A DNA stretch of 64,000 nt from Physcomitrium patens (taxonomy: Eukaryota; Streptophyta; Bryopsida; Funariales; Funariaceae): NCBI RefSeq assembly GCF_000002425.4, contig NC_037270.1, forward strand, positions 7,556,598 through 7,620,597. Direction: 5' to 3'. A program made the position numbers and the translations under genes. The notes below the pieces were generated by a model. It did not search any database, was not told the origin of the DNA, and saw only the letters and a program-made list of their open reading frames with translations. Shown here piece after piece: positions 62,268 to 64,000 of this stretch (position 1 is the first letter of the stretch; the number at the start of each line of letters is the position of its first letter).

Positions 62268-63626
62268 GCAAATTTTGATAAAATCATTTCTTCTTGTATT
62301 GTATTGAGATTAAGAAAATAATTAAAGAAAGATACTAAAAAGAACATAAAGAACACAATTACAATTTAAAAGGAAAGAAAAGAAAAGAAAAAGGTATTAT
62401 GAAATAAAATATGCTTGATTGCAATAATAGATATAATTCTAAATCTCCATACAAAGTTATCTTATTTAGGTCCTATATTAAATTTTGAATCTTCTCTTTG
62501 CTTTGCAATACAAGTTTTTTTCTATCTTTTTGTAATTTGAATTGTTCTTGAAAAAATAAAATGCTCTCCTATCATGTACATAAAGAAAAAAAAAATGCAT
62601 TAAGTTCACAAATACTTATAAAGAAAATTTTACTATTAAAATAATAGCTATCTTATAATAATACCAATTATATATAAAAAATTAAAAAAAATTAAAAAAA
62701 GTCATGAAAATTTGATTAAAAAATAAATTTTAATCTTGCAAGAACATAAACCATAAGAAAAGTTAATTATTGAGGGAAGCAAGAAGGACATCAATTAAAA
62801 TAAATGATTAAAATAAATCAATTTCTTAGAATAATATTAGTTGGTGGTAACATTCAATGAAACTTTTGTACATATCTAAGGTATTCAACGTTTAATCTTT
62901 CTAAAACAAACCGCATTTCAAGAAACAAAACTTATATTATTATGCTATAAATAAAAGGATTATAATAAACTATACCAATAAAATAATATTTAAAAATTAA
63001 AAGCATAAAAAAATATTAATGTATAAATAAATAAATGACCAGTGTTTATAAGAGTATTTTTCATGCACAAAGAATAATTTTAAAAAAAACTCACATTTCT
63101 AAACTACAAGAGCAACCTAGTCTACTAAACAATTGTAACTTTAAAGATAAATTTTTTGAAAATTTTATAAAAAACTTCTACACCATCCAAAATACCATTT
63201 TTTTCTCAAAAAAAGGCTAGGAATCTTCTACAAAAGATATATTTAGGAATTTATCAATTGATATAAAATAATTTTTTATTAAAAATATCTTCTACAAGAA
63301 GAAACAACATGTAGTTTAACAAAGGGATAGGTCTAAATAATATCTTTCTTATAATTTAAGAATGATTTAAAATTTAATTAACCATAACTAATATATTTTT
63401 ATATTAAAAATCCTTTGTCAAAGCTTTTATGTGAATAAAATAAAATAAAATCTTATGTTGGTATTTATCAAAAAAAATATATCTAAAACTTATTAAATGA
63501 TCAATAGAAAATCACATTTCCAAATATTAGTTCGAAAAGCATTGGCACATAATTAAAAATAAAATCCTAATTTATATCCAAAAAATTAAAATGATATTAT
63601 TATAAAAATAAATTAAATCGATTTAT

Positions 63627-63663
<37 letters not shown>

Positions 63664-63849
63664 TTATTTATTTATATCTAAAATATTAAAAATTATAAAA
63701 ATATATATTTTTAATTATTTTAATAAAGTATAAAAGAACTAAACTTTAATAAAGATTAGAATATTAAACAATATTTAAAAAAATATGGATGATTATAGTT
63801 TTTTTCTTGTATATATTAAATAAAAAAAAAACTTAGAAAGAGTTTTTGT
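62268..63849. other. AT-rich, nothing recognised
   Basis: No frame or domain was identified. An AT tract lies at 63633-63658 with an adjoining (TTTA)n run at about 63659-63674. Confidence 0.5.
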
Positions 63850-64000
63850 AGCCATGTAAAGCTTCCAAGGATACTTAAAGATCTATCACAAATACATTAT
63901 ATAAGAGACCTAATAAGAAGTTGAACAAAAGAGTTTCAACAAGAAGCTCGTATGAATTTGATTAAATCAAATGAATACAAGAACAACATCAAGAGTGGTA
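63850..64000 (-). repeat. R5 repeat, copy 2 (runs off the window)
   Basis: Its reverse complement aligns with 58480-58610 (TTGTTCTTGTATTCATTTGATTT.. and ..TATAATGTATTTGTGA). It may be the matching terminal repeat, in opposite orientation, of something extending beyond the window. Confidence 0.5.

Noticed and set aside
1..64000. CRISPR array, bacterial operon, prophage or organelle-genome insertion
   Set aside because: No spaced direct repeats, no Shine-Dalgarno-led gene clusters, and no plastid or mitochondrial genes were recognised; the genes present are intron-bearing or transit-peptide-encoding nuclear genes.

Overview
This window looks like nuclear DNA of a land plant. It holds two islands of ordinary, fairly GC-balanced genes set in very AT-rich, heavily decayed retrotransposon sequence. 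The genes encode chloroplast proteins with transit peptides, their introns follow GT-AG, and no bacterial operon structure is visible. The exact lineage cannot be read from the sequence. A bryophyte or other seedless plant is a guess based on the AT-rich, chromovirus-dominated repeats and the gene set.

Island 1 (about 4.1-14.9 kb, all minus strand) is a chloroplast copper-import locus. An 18-exon gene (4116-11307) encodes a complete P1B-type copper ATPase of the PAA1/HMA6 type; my exon chain adds up to 1010 codons plus stop with every phase consistent. Directly upstream in the same orientation is a four-exon gene (12606-14258, 255 aa) with the same exon borders and phases. It encodes only a transit peptide, a Gly-rich linker and a CxxC metal-binding domain, and it ends by reading through the position where PAA1 has a splice donor. 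This is the architecture expected of PCH1, the plastid copper chaperone that arose from PAA1. The pair looks like a tandem partial duplication that separates chaperone and pump into two genes.

Island 2 (about 34.9-37.4 kb, plus strand) carries psaF, which encodes photosystem I subunit III, the lumenal docking subunit for plastocyanin. A third GC-richer stretch (about 60.96-62.06 kb) has no recognisable protein.

The rest is mobile DNA. (a) Chromovirus-like Ty3/gypsy remnants lie at 0.47-3.2 kb (+), 21.7-27.2 kb (-), 30.1-33.5 kb (-) and 53.8-56.8 kb (-), sharing a roughly 0.69-kb LTR family (LTR-1) that also occurs as fragments. (b) Other plus-strand gypsy pol remnants lie at 20.4-21.6 kb and, split by nested insertions, at 39.3-43.2 plus 53.46-53.83 kb. 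(c) One structurally complete 8594-bp Ty3/gypsy element (44531-53124, -) has two LTRs, a GATAT target duplication, gag, pol and an extra coiled-coil reading frame after integrase. (d) A decayed Ty1/copia element lies at 59.2-60.7 kb (-). (e) There are several non-coding repeat families, called R2, R3 and R5 here. Stops and LTR differences are mostly transitions, as expected from deamination of methylated cytosine.

Functionally, PCH1 would hand Cu(I) to PAA1 in the chloroplast envelope. Stromal copper then supplies plastocyanin through a second pump, and plastocyanin docks on PsaF. The nearness of psaF is probably coincidental.
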